A stretch of DNA of 64,000 nucleotides from an uncultured Paracoccaceae bacterium (GTDB lineage Bacteria > Pseudomonadota > Alphaproteobacteria > Rhodobacterales > Rhodobacteraceae): assembly GCA_937872465.1 (NCBI GenBank), contig CALMSR010000029.1, forward strand, positions 95,135-159,134, written 5' to 3'. How positions within the stretch are numbered: position 1 is the first letter of the stretch; the number at the start of each line of letters is the position of its first letter. Made by a program: the position numbers and the translations under genes. The notes under the pieces were generated by a model. The model made no database searches. It was not told the DNA's origin and saw only the letters and a program-made list of their open reading frames with translations. Positions 28,381 to 39,850 of the stretch are shown here, one piece after another.

Positions 28381-29148
28381 TCAGCGCCCGGCGTCCGGGG
28401 GCCGGGTCAGCGCCCGGAGGATGCCGTGCAGCGTGCGGATCTCGGCGCCGGTGAGCGGCGTCCGGCGGAAGAGGGTCTCGATGTTGAGCTTCATGCTCGT
28501 GCGGTTCTGCGCGGGGAAGAAATACCCCGCCGCCTCCAGCCGCTGGTCGAGATGCTCGAGGAGTCGGTCCAGCTCGATCCCGCTCGCCCAGTCCGCGCCA
28601 GGGACCACCGCGGCGGGGCCGGCAGCGCGCATCCAGTCGTAGGCGACGAGGAGCACGCATTGCGCGAGATTGAGCGAGCCGAAGCCGGGGTTGGTCGGAA
28701 CCGAGATCACCGCATTGGCCCGCGCGACATCGGCGGTCTCCAGCCCGGCGCGCTCGGCGCCGAAGAGCACGCCGACGCGGCCGCCGGCGGCGATGATCGT
28801 GCGCGCCTCGGCCATCGCCGCTTCGGGGGTGACGACCGGCAGGGTCAGCGCGCGCTCGCGGGCGGTGGTGGCGAAGACATGGGTGAGGTCGGCGCAGGCT
28901 TCGGCGGTGGTCTCGATGAGGCGTGCGTCGTCGAGCACGCGCCCGGCGCCGCTCGCCATGGCGTCTGCCGCCGGGTTCGGCCAGCCGTCGCGCGGGGCGA
29001 CCAGCCGCATCCGGTCGAGACCGAAATTCAGCATCGCGCGCGCGGCGGCGCCGATGTTCTCGCCGAGCTGCGGGCGCACCAGCACGAAGACCGGCTGGTC
29101 CGCCGCCTGGGTGCCGCCGCTCTCGCGCCCGCGATCCGTGCCTGCCAC
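28381..29148 (-). CDS. trmJ: tRNA/rRNA 2'-O-methyltransferase, TrmJ type (SpoU family)
   Basis: A 255-residue SPOUT methyltransferase that probably methylates ribose 32 of some tRNAs. The knot motifs are RPQLGENIGAAARAMLNFG, GVLFGAERAGL and TNPGFGSLNLAQCV (the last with the SLNLAQ SAM loop). A TrmJ-like C-terminal helical tail follows. I place the start at GTG 29148, because GGGAGGGA lies six bases upstream and the conserved region begins soon after; ATG 29220 would overlap the start of the divergent TfoX-type gene. The GTG choice leaves a 70-base promoter region for both. Confidence 0.88.
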   Translation of the reverse strand: MAGTDRGRESGGTQAADQPVFVLVRPQLGENIGAAARAMLNFGLDRMRLVAPRDGWPNPAADAMASGAGRVLDDARLIETTAEACADLTHVFATTARERALTLPVVTPEAAMAEARTIIAAGGRVGVLFGAERAGLETADVARANAVISVPTNPGFGSLNLAQCVLLVAYDWMRAAGPAAVVPGADWASGIELDRLLEHLDQRLEAAGYFFPAQNRTSMKLNIETLFRRTPLTGAEIRTLHGILRALTRPPDAGR

Positions 29149-29218
29149 CTGGTCCCTCCCGTCCGTGCCGGCCGCGTGATACTCTCGCGGGCCGGGATCG
29201 GGCAAGGGAGGGACGGGC

Positions 29219-29548
29219 ATGGCCTATGACGAGAGCCTCGCGGCCACGATCCGCCAGGCGCTCGCGGGGTGCGACGGCGTCACCGAGCGGAAGATGTTCG
29301 GCGGGCTCTGCTTCCTGCTCAACGGGAACATGCTCTGCGGGGTCTATCGCGCGGGCGGCATGTACCGGGTGGGCAAGGCCCGGGCCGGCGCCGCCCTGGC
29401 CCTGCCCCATGTGCGGCCGATGGAGATGACCGGCCGGCCGATGCCTGGGCTGGTCGATGTGGACGCTGAGGCCTTCACCGATCCGGCGCTGCGCGACCGG
29501 CTGATGGCGATGGCGCTCGATTTCGTCGCGCCGATGCCGCCGAAATAG
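29219..29548 (+). CDS. TfoX N-terminal domain protein
   Basis: A 109-residue single-domain protein matching TfoX/Sxy N-terminal modules: VTERKMFGGLCFLLNGNMLCGV near residues 21-42 and MTGRPMPGLVDVD near 71-83. Stand-alone versions are common in alphaproteobacteria and are not shown to control competence. It is divergent from trmJ and 98 bases before icd. Confidence 0.88.
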   Translation: MAYDESLAATIRQALAGCDGVTERKMFGGLCFLLNGNMLCGVYRAGGMYRVGKARAGAALALPHVRPMEMTGRPMPGLVDVDAEAFTDPALRDRLMAMALDFVAPMPPK

Positions 29549-29646
29549 CCGGTATGCGGGCGTATGCGCGGCTTCCCCTCGGGGCGCCGATCCGCTAGAG
29601 AGGCCGCGCCCGTTCAGCGCCGAGCAAATCCCGAGGGAGCCCGTCC

Positions 29647-30858
29647 ATGCCCAAGATCAAAGTCGCCAATCCGGTCGTCGAACTCGACGGCGACGAGATG
29701 ACCCGGATCATCTGGGACTTCATCAAGCAGAAGCTGATCCTGCCCTATCTCGACATCGACCTGAAATACTACGACCTCGGCATCGAGGAGCGCGACCGGA
29801 CCGACGACCAGATCACCATCGATGCGGCCAACGCGATCAAGGAACACGGCGTGGGCGTGAAATGCGCCACCATCACCCCCGACGAGGCCCGCGTCGAGGA
29901 ATTCGGCCTCAAGCAGATGTGGCGGAGCCCCAACGGGACCATCCGCAACATCCTCGGCGGCGTCATCTTCCGCCAACCGATCATCTGCAAGAACGTGCCG
30001 CGGCTCGTGCCGGGCTGGACCCAGCCGATCGTCGTCGGCCGCCATGCCTTCGGCGACCAGTACCGGGCCACCGACTTCCGCTTCCCCGGCAAGGGCAAGC
30101 TGACGATCAAGTTCGTCGGCGAGGACGGCAGGGTGATCGAGCGGGACGTCTTCGACGCGCCGGGCTCGGGCGTGACGATGGCGATGTACAACCTCGACCA
30201 GTCGATCATCGACTTCGCCCGCGCCTCGATGAACTATTCGCTCTCGCTCGGCTGGCCGCTCTATCTCTCGACCAAGAACACCATCCTCAAGGCCTATGAC
30301 GGCCGCTTCAAGGACCTGTTCCAGGAGGTCTTCGACGCCGAGTTCGCCGATGCCTTCAAGAAGGCCGGCATCACCTACGAGCACCGGCTGATCGACGACA
30401 TGGTGGCCTCGGCGCTGAAATGGTCGGGCGGCTATGTCTGGGCCTGCAAGAACTACGACGGAGACGTGCAATCCGATACCGTGGCCCAGGGCTTCGGCTC
30501 GCTCGGGCTGATGACGAGCGTGCTGATGACGCCCGACGGCAAGACGGTGGAGGCCGAGGCGGCGCATGGCACGGTGACGCGGCACTACCGCCAGCATCAG
30601 GCGGGCAAGGAGACCTCGACCAATTCGATCGCCTCGATCTACGCCTGGACCGGCGGGCTGAAGCATCGCGCCAAGCTCGACGAGAATGCGGCGCTGATGA
30701 ACTTCGCCGAGACGCTCGAGCGGGTCACCGTCGACACGGTCGAGGCCGGGTTCATGACCAAGGATCTCGCGCTGCTGGTCGGGCCGGACCAGAAATGGCT
30801 GACGACCACGGGCTTCCTCGAGAAGGTCGACGCGAACCTGCAGGGGGCGCTGGGCTGA
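29647..30858 (+). CDS. icd: NADP-dependent isocitrate dehydrogenase
   Basis: The 403-residue enzyme belongs to the eukaryote-like dimeric NADP type found in alphaproteobacteria. Markers are [18 protein letters not shown] (13-30), SPNGTIRN, the NADP-site block [16 protein letters not shown], and NSIASIYAW. It produces 2-oxoglutarate and NADPH in the citric acid cycle. CGAGGGAG precedes the start. The following YitT-like frame appears to begin at a CTG that overlaps the icd TGA. Confidence 0.97.
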   Translation: MPKIKVANPVVELDGDEMTRIIWDFIKQKLILPYLDIDLKYYDLGIEERDRTDDQITIDAANAIKEHGVGVKCATITPDEARVEEFGLKQMWRSPNGTIRNILGGVIFRQPIICKNVPRLVPGWTQPIVVGRHAFGDQYRATDFRFPGKGKLTIKFVGEDGRVIERDVFDAPGSGVTMAMYNLDQSIIDFARASMNYSLSLGWPLYLSTKNTILKAYDGRFKDLFQEVFDAEFADAFKKAGITYEHRLIDDMVASALKWSGGYVWACKNYDGDVQSDTVAQGFGSLGLMTSVLMTPDGKTVEAEAAHGTVTRHYRQHQAGKETSTNSIASIYAWTGGLKHRAKLDENAALMNFAETLERVTVDTVEAGFMTKDLALLVGPDQKWLTTTGFLEKVDANLQGALG

Positions 30859-31493
30859 GCGCCGCCGGAGCGGAGGGCGGGGTCGAGGGCCCGCCCCCGC
30901 CTCCGCGGCATAGCGCGTTCGAGGATGCGCAGGGCCTGGTTGCGGGCTCGCTGATGGTGGTCACGGGGCTCGCCTTCCTGCAGCATCTGGGGCTGATCAC
31001 CGGCCAGATCGCGGGCCTGGCGCTCCTGGTCTCGATCTGGACCGGAATCGCCTTCGGGCCGGTCTTCTTCGTGCTGAACCTGCCGTTCTACTGGGTGGCG
31101 CTGCGCCGTATGGGCTGGGTCTTCACGCTGAAGACGGTGCTCGCGGTCGGGCTGGTCTCGGTCTTCTCCGCGCTGCGGCCCGAGGTCCTGACCTTCGCCC
31201 ATGTGGAGCCGCTGACCGGCGCGGTGCTTGGCGGGGTGATCTCGGGCGCGGGCCTGCTCGCGATCTTCCGGCATCGCGCGAGCCTCGGCGGTGTGGGGAT
31301 CGTCGCGCTCTATCTTCAGGAGCGCACGGGCTTCCGCGCCGGCTGGACGCAGCTCCTCGTCGATCTGGTGATCTTCGCGCTGGCGCTGATGACGCTGCCT
31401 GCCGGGGCGGTGGCCTATTCGCTGGCGGGTGCGGTAGTGCTGAACGCGGTGATCGCCATCAACCACCGCCGCGATCGCTACATCGCCATGTGA
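30855..31493 (+). CDS. YitT-family membrane protein with apparent CTG start
   Basis: An integral membrane protein with about five or six hydrophobic segments, including [38 protein letters not shown] and [17 protein letters not shown], matching the N-terminal DUF161 part of YitT proteins. Homologues begin about 20 residues before an EDAQ motif (here FEDAQGL). No ATG, GTG or TTG occurs in frame between the upstream stop-free region and that motif. The only candidate is CTG 30855, which overlaps the icd stop as CTGA, with GGGGG about eight bases upstream. That gives 212 residues, a normal length. The first ATG (30954) would cut into the first helix. Confidence 0.7.
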   Translation: MSAAGAEGGVEGPPPPPRHSAFEDAQGLVAGSLMVVTGLAFLQHLGLITGQIAGLALLVSIWTGIAFGPVFFVLNLPFYWVALRRMGWVFTLKTVLAVGLVSVFSALRPEVLTFAHVEPLTGAVLGGVISGAGLLAIFRHRASLGGVGIVALYLQERTGFRAGWTQLLVDLVIFALALMTLPAGAVAYSLAGAVVLNAVIAINHRRDRYIAM

Positions 31494-31500
31494 GCGGCGA

Positions 31501-31791
31501 TCAGGGCGCGAGGCCCTCGACGATGACCAGGTCGCGCTCGGCCGCGTCCCTGGCATGGGCGAGGGCCGCCTGGTAGGCCTGCGAGCGGTAGCAGGTCTCT
31601 GCCGCCTCGAGGTCGGGGAATTCCGCCAGCACGTTGCGCGCGCGGTCCCGGCCCTCGAGCTGCACGTAGCGCCCCGAGCGGGCCAGGAAGCGGCCGCCGT
31701 GGGCCGCGATCGCCGCCGTGGCGAGCTCGGCGTAGCGCCGGTAGGCCTCCGCATCGGTCACGGTGACATGCGCGATCCAGTAGGCGGGCAT
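31501..31791 (-). CDS. DUF1330 family protein, copy 1
   Basis: A 96-residue ferredoxin-fold DUF1330 protein ([20 protein letters not shown], then GGRFLARSG, then the terminal DLVIVEGL). The family has no settled biochemical role. Its ATG overlaps the TGA of a second DUF1330 gene, and the two share the same block order, so they are a tandem duplication. The pair follows alaS on the same strand. Confidence 0.85.
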   Translation of the reverse strand: MPAYWIAHVTVTDAEAYRRYAELATAAIAAHGGRFLARSGRYVQLEGRDRARNVLAEFPDLEAAETCYRSQAYQAALAHARDAAERDLVIVEGLAP

Positions 31792-32082
31792 CAGGCGTCC
31801 TCCTCGACACCTTCGACGATGACGACCTCGCGCTCGGAACCCGCCATGGCGTGCGGCAGCACGGCCCGATAGGCGTCGCAGTCATAGAAGGCGAGCGCGC
31901 TGTCGTAGTCGGGAAATTCGATGATGGCGTTGCGGGCGCGGGCCTGGCCCTCCTTGGCGTCGAAGCGGCCCGCGCGCACGATGAAGCGGCCGCCGAAGCG
32001 CGCGGCGATCCCCGGGGTCTCGGCGGCGTATCGCCCGTAGCGGTCCGGATCCGTGACGTCGATGCGGGCGACGAGATAGGCC

Positions 32083-32090
<8 letters not shown>
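31791..32090 (-). CDS. DUF1330 family protein, copy 2
   Basis: A 99-residue paralogue of the next gene, with the same blocks: [49 protein letters not shown] and EVVIVEGV. The start at 32090 overlaps the last codons and stop of alaS by eight bases, so expression is probably tied to alaS. It overlaps copy 1 by the shared A of ATGA. Confidence 0.85.
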
Positions 32091-34758
<2,668 letters not shown>

Positions 34759-35080
34759 GTCGGTGTCCGTGGGTCGGTCCGCGCTCCCGGAGGATCCGGC
34801 CCGGCGGTTCGACCGGGAGTGTTAGCGCCCCCGGATGGCGGAGTCCATCATGGGGCGTCCCGGCCATGCTCGGCCCATGCATGATCCATGCACAAGGCAT
34901 GCGCCGGACTTGTTGGCACAGCGATCTCCGGGCCCATGCGCCCGCCGGGACGGTGCCGCGCCGGCGGATGCCGGCGCCCGGTCGAGCGGGGGCTCGATGC
35001 CCCCCGAGGCCGGTCCCGGTCCAGCCGGCTGGGGCCGGGGCCCCGGCCCCGGCCCCGGTCTGCGCGGCGGGAGGCGGAGG
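34759..35080. other. intergenic region between recA and alaS
   Basis: No coding frame is convincing here. Bases 34863-34905 contain five CATG tetranucleotides in about 45 bases. Bases 34960-35060 are almost pure G+C with dyads. Confidence 0.5.
35031..35050. terminator. GC-only palindrome 3' of recA
   Basis: GGGGCCGGGG and CCCCGGCCCC form a perfect 20-base palindrome 31 bases past the recA stop codon on the minus strand. It lacks a loop and a U-tract, so termination here is only a possibility. Confidence 0.3.
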
Positions 35081-36145
35081 TCAGTCGTCGAGGATCTCGG
35101 TCGTCTCCTCGCCGGACATGGCGAAGTCGAGGCCGTGGGCGGCGCGGATCTTGTCCTCGATCTGGAAGGCGATGTCGGGATTGTCCTTGAGGAAATTCTT
35201 GGCGTTCTCGCGGCCCTGGCCGATGCGCTGGTCGGCAAAGGAGAACCAGGCGCCGGACTTCTCCACGATCCCGGCCTTGACCCCGAGGTCGATCAGCTCG
35301 CCCCGCTTGGAGATGCCCTCGCCGTACATGATGTCGAACTCGACCTGCTTGAAGGGCGGCGCCACCTTGTTCTTGACCACCTTGACCCGGGTGGTGTTTC
35401 CGACCACCTCATCGCGATCCTTGATGGCGCCGATGCGGCGGATGTCGAGGCGCACGGAGGCGTAGAATTTCAGCGCGTTGCCGCCGGAGGTGGTCTCGGG
35501 CGAGCCGAACATCACGCCGATCTTCATGCGGATCTGGTTGATGAAGATCACCATGCACTGGGACCGGCTGATCGCGGAGGTGAGCTTGCGCATCGCCTGG
35601 CTCATCAGCCGGGCCTGGGCGCCGACCTGGGCATCGCCCATGTCGCCTTCGAGCTCGGACTTCGGGGTCAGGGCCGCGACGCTGTCGACCACCACCACGG
35701 AGACCGCGCCGGAGCGCACCAGGGTCTCGGTGATCTCCAGCGCCTGTTCGCCGGTGTCGGGCTGGGAGATCAGCAGGTCGTCGATGTTGAGCCCCAGCTT
35801 GCGGGCATAGACCGGGTCGAGCGCGTGCTCGGCGTCGACGAAGGCGCAGATGCCCCCGGCGCGCTGCTCCTCGGCGATGACATGCAGCGCCAGCGTGGTC
35901 TTGCCCGAGCTCTCGGGCCCATAGATCTCGATGATGCGACCCTTGGGCAGGCCGCCGATGCCCAAGGCCACGTCGAGGCCGATCGAGCCGGTGGAGATCG
36001 CCGCGATGTCGAGCGCCGGCGTCGATCCGAGCTTCATGATCGAGCCCTTGCCGAAGCTGCGCTCGATCTGCGCCAGCGCCGATTCCAGCGCCTTCTGCTT
36101 GTCCATGCCGCGTCTTTCGGAAAAGTCCACCACGGGAGTGTTCAT
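35081..36145 (-). CDS. recA: recombinase RecA
   Basis: The 354-residue strand-exchange protein and SOS co-protease. Walker A GPESSGKT is at 76-83, and [24 protein letters not shown] and the loop-2 block [20 protein letters not shown] are all present. Length is normal. A perfect alphaproteobacterial LexA box lies 53 bases upstream, so it should be DNA-damage inducible. recX and lexA are not adjacent; alaS is the next gene downstream. Confidence 0.98.
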   Translation of the reverse strand: MNTPVVDFSERRGMDKQKALESALAQIERSFGKGSIMKLGSTPALDIAAISTGSIGLDVALGIGGLPKGRIIEIYGPESSGKTTLALHVIAEEQRAGGICAFVDAEHALDPVYARKLGLNIDDLLISQPDTGEQALEITETLVRSGAVSVVVVDSVAALTPKSELEGDMGDAQVGAQARLMSQAMRKLTSAISRSQCMVIFINQIRMKIGVMFGSPETTSGGNALKFYASVRLDIRRIGAIKDRDEVVGNTTRVKVVKNKVAPPFKQVEFDIMYGEGISKRGELIDLGVKAGIVEKSGAWFSFADQRIGQGRENAKNFLKDNPDIAFQIEDKIRAAHGLDFAMSGEETTEILDD

Positions 36146-36781
36146 GTCTTCGCGCCTCTTATTCCATGTTTGTCGGATCGCGGCAATCGGCGGGTCCGTT
36201 CATGTTGTGTTCACCACGGCACCATGAGGGCAAAACGGGAACATTGCAACGCGAATTTGCGTCAGGGTTAAGGCTTTCCCGGAATGTGCTAACAAGTCCC
36301 TAACCGATCGCCACTGCCCGGCGGATGTTCGCATCCCGCCGGCAGCGGACGGCGCGCAGGCCCCCCGGCGATGGTGGTTCGACAAGACGCTCGCCAAGGG
36401 CTCGTTCACCGCTTCCGGGTTCGTCACCCAGGGCGTCATCGCCTATCGCTGCTCGCGAGGCGAGACGCGGAAGGCCTGTATCGAGATCCGGAACAGGAGC
36501 TTCGGCGGCAAGGTGCAGTCGCGAAGGGTCGGGATCGCCTGTTTCTGACCCGGTTCCGTCTGTTGACGGCCGAGGATCGCGCTTCCCGTCCCGCGGGCCA
36601 GCGATACGATGGTCCGGGTGTCCAGTCTGACGGGCGGCGGCCCGACTTCGGGCCACCCGCGATGGCATTGCCCGGCCACCGGGTCACTCGATCGGAGTTG
36701 GGATGGGCGGAGTCTGCAAAGGCGGCGCGATGCGCGCTGCGCGGGTGTATCGGCCGGGGCGCGGCTTGCGGCCCGGGGGCG
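36146..36781. other. intergenic region upstream of recA
   Basis: Bases 36146-36310 hold the recA promoter and SOS box and are AT-richer. Bases 36372-36546 contain a frame reading WWFDKTLAKGSFTASGF and later YRCSRGETRKACIEI, ending TGA 36544-36546, without any usual start codon upstream; it could be the tail of a decayed gene. Bases 36620-36650 contain a GGCCCGA/TCGGGCC hairpin 3' of the leftward glycosyltransferase's end region. Confidence 0.45.
36198..36212. promoter_or_regulatory. SOS box (LexA site) of recA
   Basis: GTTCATGTTGTGTTC is an exact GTTC-N7-GTTC direct repeat, the LexA operator of alphaproteobacteria. It ends 53 bases before the recA start codon, on the upstream side. Confidence 0.88.
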
Positions 36782-37858
36782 TCAGCGCAGTTGCGGGAAA
36801 TGGCGGGCGAGGATGGTCTCGAAGCGCCGGGCGGCGGCGGCGGGGCTGAAGTCGGTCTCGATCAGGCGCCGCCCGGCGCAGCCCATGCGGGCGGCGGCGG
36901 CGGGGTCGGCGACGAGGTCGGCGACCCGCGCCGCCATGGCCGGGAAGTCGCCGTCGGGGAAGACGAATCCGGTCTCGCCCTCCCGCACCACGAAATTGGT
37001 GCCGTTGTCGGAGCCGCAGATCACCGGGATCCCGGCGGCGAGCGCCTCCATGGGCGAGACCGCGGCGCGCTCGGCGGAGCTCGCCAGCACCAGGAGGTCG
37101 TGCTCGGCATAGAGGCGCCGGCTGGCGGCATAGTCGAGATTCGCGCGGATCCGGACCCTTTCCGCCACGCCCTGCGCGGCGATCTCGTCCGTCAGGGCGG
37201 CGAAGACCGGGCTCGTGCCTTCCTCGCGCAGGCCGAGCAGCGTCAGCCGGATGTCGCCCCCGCGCAGCAGCGGCGCGAGATGGCGCACCAGCGGCAGGTG
37301 GTTCTTGCGCGCCTGGTCGAGCTTGCCGACCGCCAGCACCGCCAGCGGCGGCCGCGCGGCCCATTCCGTCCGGACGGGGCCGGGCTCGACCGCGAAGGGC
37401 AGGAAGTCGCAGGTCTTGCCCGGCGGGGGCGGCGGCGGATCCGGACAGATGGCGTTGACGGTATGGGCCGGCCAGAGCCCCAGGCGGAGCAGCAGCCGGC
37501 GGCCGGGGCCCATCGTCTCGCAGCCGGTCCGGCGCTGGATGTAGAGCAGGAAGGGGAGGCCGCGCAGCCGGCAGAGCGCGTGCAGCGCCAGGCTGGTGCG
37601 GCTGGGGTTGCGCGCCACCACGACATCGGGGCGCACCGCGGCGAGGATCCGCGCCAGGGCCCGCACCGGCGGCGGGCGCCGCAGATTGTCGCCAATGTCC
37701 CAGCCCGGCAGCAGGGTGACGGCGACGCCGGGTCGGTGGAACTCGGTCGGGTGGCCGGCGCGCACGAGGAAATGCAGCTCGTGGCCGGCGGCCTGCAGGC
37801 CGGCCACGAGCCCGTCGTGGTTGGGATGGTAGCGCGGGACGGAGAAGAGGATGCGCAC
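36782..37858 (-). CDS. glycosyltransferase, GT4-like (GT-B fold)
   Basis: A 358-residue GT-B enzyme. The N-terminal half starts RILFSVPRYHPNHDGLV and the C-terminal half carries the donor-site motif SAERAAVSPMEALAAGIPVI, with the two glutamates of the EX7E pattern, then GETGFVFPDGD. It probably transfers a sugar to a cell-surface acceptor; specificity is unknown and no polysaccharide genes are nearby. GTG 37858 was chosen because homology begins there; the ribosome site is weak and the 26 codons upstream are not family-like. Confidence 0.83.
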   Translation of the reverse strand: MRILFSVPRYHPNHDGLVAGLQAAGHELHFLVRAGHPTEFHRPGVAVTLLPGWDIGDNLRRPPPVRALARILAAVRPDVVVARNPSRTSLALHALCRLRGLPFLLYIQRRTGCETMGPGRRLLLRLGLWPAHTVNAICPDPPPPPPGKTCDFLPFAVEPGPVRTEWAARPPLAVLAVGKLDQARKNHLPLVRHLAPLLRGGDIRLTLLGLREEGTSPVFAALTDEIAAQGVAERVRIRANLDYAASRRLYAEHDLLVLASSAERAAVSPMEALAAGIPVICGSDNGTNFVVREGETGFVFPDGDFPAMAARVADLVADPAAAARMGCAGRRLIETDFSPAAAARRFETILARHFPQLR

Positions 37859-38317
37859 CCTGGACGGCGTCAGCGGCCGGGCCGGCCCGAGGGAAGTTGC
37901 ATCTGGCGACGCGACCCCATCCCGCCCGGCGGGCACCGCCGGGCAGCGCCCGCCCCGCCCTCAGGCGGGCGCTTCGCACCCGCCGGGCCGGGCGCTGCCC
38001 TCGTCTTGCGCGGGACGGTCGAAGAAGAAAGAACGAGCCCCAAATGCGATAACCCCGGCCAGCCCTGCGGCGCCTGCAGGGCACGCGAACCGGAGCCGCG
38101 ATGGCCGGGCCGCCGTGGACTGCATGTGGAGCGGGCGCGTAGCCCGGGGATGCCGTATCCGGGCAGCGCAGGCATGGTGTCCATTGTCGGTCCCGTCGGC
38201 GGTGATGCGCGGCGGGTTTAGCGGATGCCGGCCCGGGGCGAAAGGCCCGGCAGCGCCGGCCGGGGACGCCCTGCCCGGAGGGGCCGGGCAGGACACAGGG
38301 CGTCGCGGCGCCGCGGT
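37859..38317. other. intergenic region holding a family B repeat and GC hairpins
   Basis: Besides the repeat at 37908-38021, the stretch 38220-38300 contains further dyads (for example CCTGCCCGG/CCGGGCAGG at 38271-38292) just 3' of the DUF1127 pair. No frame here looks coding. Confidence 0.5.
37908..38021 (+). repeat. family B intergenic repeat, copy B3 (longest)
   Basis: The most complete family B unit, in order CATCCCGCCCGGCGGGC, GCCGGGCAGCGCCCG, CAGGCGGGCGCTTCGC, GGCGCTGCCCTCGTCTTG and GGGACGGTCG. The central GGCAGCGCC and GGCGCTGCC arms are complementary. It lies between the glycosyltransferase start and the 3' end of the DUF1127 genes. Confidence 0.72.
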
Positions 38318-38548
38318 TCAGTCGTTCTTTGCGCCGGCGATCAGCTTCTCGGCGTGGGTGAAGATCTCGTGCCGCTCGATGCCCATGCGCTTGAGCTGCG
38401 CGTCCGGCAGCCGGGCGAGGGCATGCGCCATCTTCGCGGTCTGCACGCTCTTCACGAAGACCCTCACCGCCGAGGACAGGGTCGCCCAGAGGGAGGCCGA
38501 CGGCGCCTGCCCGGCATGGGGCGCGCCCGAAATCGCACCGCCGCTCAT
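38318..38548 (-). CDS. DUF1127 small protein, second gene of pair
   Basis: A 76-residue basic protein whose C-terminal half is a DUF1127 domain: ALARLPDAQLKRMGIERHEIFTHA, with the usual L-D-x-L-x-x-(I/M)-G-I pattern. DUF1127 proteins in alphaproteobacteria are small RNA-linked regulators; CcaF1 of Rhodobacter sphaeroides is a described RNA-binding example. Its ATG overlaps the stop of the upstream DUF1127 gene. The N-terminus is less conserved. Confidence 0.82.
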   Translation of the reverse strand: MSGGAISGAPHAGQAPSASLWATLSSAVRVFVKSVQTAKMAHALARLPDAQLKRMGIERHEIFTHAEKLIAGAKND

Positions 38549-38781
38549 CGGGCCGAAGCGGCGCTGACCGCTTCCCGGGCGATGCGGCGGATGTCGGCGC
38601 GGGCGATGCCGAGATCCTCCAGGTCGCGATCGGTCAGGGCGCCGAGCTCGGCGGCCGTGCTTCTGTAGAGCGCTTGGCGCTCCCGCCATGCATTGAAGTC
38701 GGCGAGAATCGAGCGCAGGGGCCCGGGGAGGGCGTCGCGCCGGGGCGCCGCGCCCGGAGCCGAGATCGAGGTGGCAGACAT
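38545..38781 (-). CDS. DUF1127 small protein, first gene of pair
   Basis: A 78-residue protein ending in a clear DUF1127 domain, ELGALTDRDLEDLGIARADI followed by RRIAREA. The start at 38781 has AAGGAG nine bases upstream, the best ribosome site in this area. It is translationally coupled to the second DUF1127 gene (ATGA) and divergent from a LysR regulator 151 bases away. Regulation by that protein is plausible. Confidence 0.85.
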   Translation of the reverse strand: MSATSISAPGAAPRRDALPGPLRSILADFNAWRERQALYRSTAAELGALTDRDLEDLGIARADIRRIAREAVSAASAR

Positions 38782-38809
38782 TGGCGAAACTCCTTGCTTT
38801 TGCTGCTCT

Positions 38810-38825
38810 GCAGCATATCTGCTGC
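38810..38825. promoter_or_regulatory. dyad in the DUF1127-LysR divergent region
   Basis: GCAGCA-TATC-TGCTGC is a perfect inverted repeat 29 bases upstream of the first DUF1127 gene and about 108 bases upstream of the LysR gene. Related CTGC half-sites flank it. Position and symmetry fit a LysR operator, but no binding is known. Confidence 0.4.
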
Positions 38826-38932
38826 ACTGCAACAGTTACGATTGCGGGGCTGTCCGGCAATCCCGCGATCCGGCACAGGGGTCTTGCCGGGACGGAACAG
38901 AAGGCGTTAACGCTCTGGAAACTCCCTCTCAG

Positions 38933-39850
38933 ATGCTCGTGTTCGTCAAGGTCGTGGAAAGCGGCAGCATTTCGGCCGCCTCGCGCGCGGGCGGGCAGAC
39001 GCCCTCGGCGGTCAGCAAGCAGATCGGCCTGCTGGAGGAGCATGTCGGGCATCGCCTGCTGCACCGCACGCGGACGGGTGTCTCGCTCACCGCCGAGGGG
39101 CGGGACTATTACGAGAAATGCAAGGCGCTGGCGCGCAGCTTCGAGGCGGCCGAGGCGCATATCCAGGGCCTCGCGGGCCCGCCGAAGGGCATGCTGCGGG
39201 TCATCTCGAGCGTGGCCTTCGGGAAGTCACAGCTGGTGCCGGCACTGCCCGCGTTCCTCGGCCGCTATCCCGGGATCCGCCTCTCGCTCGAGCTGACGGA
39301 CCGGCCGGTCGATCTGGAGGAGGAGGACATCGACGCCGCGATCCGCTTCGCCGAGCAGCTGGACAATCCCAGGGTCATCGCGCGCAAGATCATGGAGAAC
39401 GAGCGCATCCTCTGCGCCTCCCCGGCGTTTCTCGCGCGCCACGGCACCCCGCGGCGCTTCGCCGATCTCGCGCATTTCAACTGCCTGCGCACCTCCGACA
39501 GCGGCGGCCGCAACGCCTGGCGGTCGCTCGAGGGCGGCGAGGATCTGGCGATCGATGCCGAGGGGAATTTCGAGGGCAACAGCGCGGACGTGGTGTTCGA
39601 GGCGGCGCTGGCGGGGCTCGGGATCGCGCGGCTCTCGAGCTATCTGGTCGCCGACAGCATCCGCTCCGGCGCACTGGTCCGGGTCTTGCCCGAATACACC
39701 CAGAAGAACGCGGATATCGCCGTGATCTTCGCCGAGCGGCGGTTGCTCGCGCCGAGGATCCGCGTCTTCATCGACTTTCTCGTCGAGCATTTCCGCGGCC
39801 GGGGGCCGCTGGCGTCGCCGGCGGCGTCTTCCGGGACGCCTAGCGGCTGA
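38933..39850 (+). CDS. LysR-family transcriptional regulator
   Basis: A 305-residue regulator: an N-terminal winged helix ([20 protein letters not shown], then [16 protein letters not shown]) and a C-terminal effector domain (about 88-290) of the CrgA-like subgroup. Homology to relatives seems to extend a few codons upstream (LETPSQ before Met), yet only CTG 38918 could serve there, so ATG 38933 is used with some doubt. It is divergent from the DUF1127 pair, its likely target. Its last codons overlap the end of the convergent pheS by 11 bases. Confidence 0.87.
   Translation: MLVFVKVVESGSISAASRAGGQTPSAVSKQIGLLEEHVGHRLLHRTRTGVSLTAEGRDYYEKCKALARSFEAAEAHIQGLAGPPKGMLRVISSVAFGKSQLVPALPAFLGRYPGIRLSLELTDRPVDLEEEDIDAAIRFAEQLDNPRVIARKIMENERILCASPAFLARHGTPRRFADLAHFNCLRTSDSGGRNAWRSLEGGEDLAIDAEGNFEGNSADVVFEAALAGLGIARLSSYLVADSIRSGALVRVLPEYTQKNADIAVIFAERRLLAPRIRVFIDFLVEHFRGRGPLASPAASSGTPSG

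Noticed and set aside
34863..34905. Cluster of five CATG motifs upstream of alaS
   Set aside because: Striking to the eye but without a regular period or dyad, so no feature was called.
36371..38221. Rightward 616-codon frame from the recA upstream region through the glycosyltransferase
   Set aside because: Mostly antisense to the glycosyltransferase, low complexity, no homology visible.
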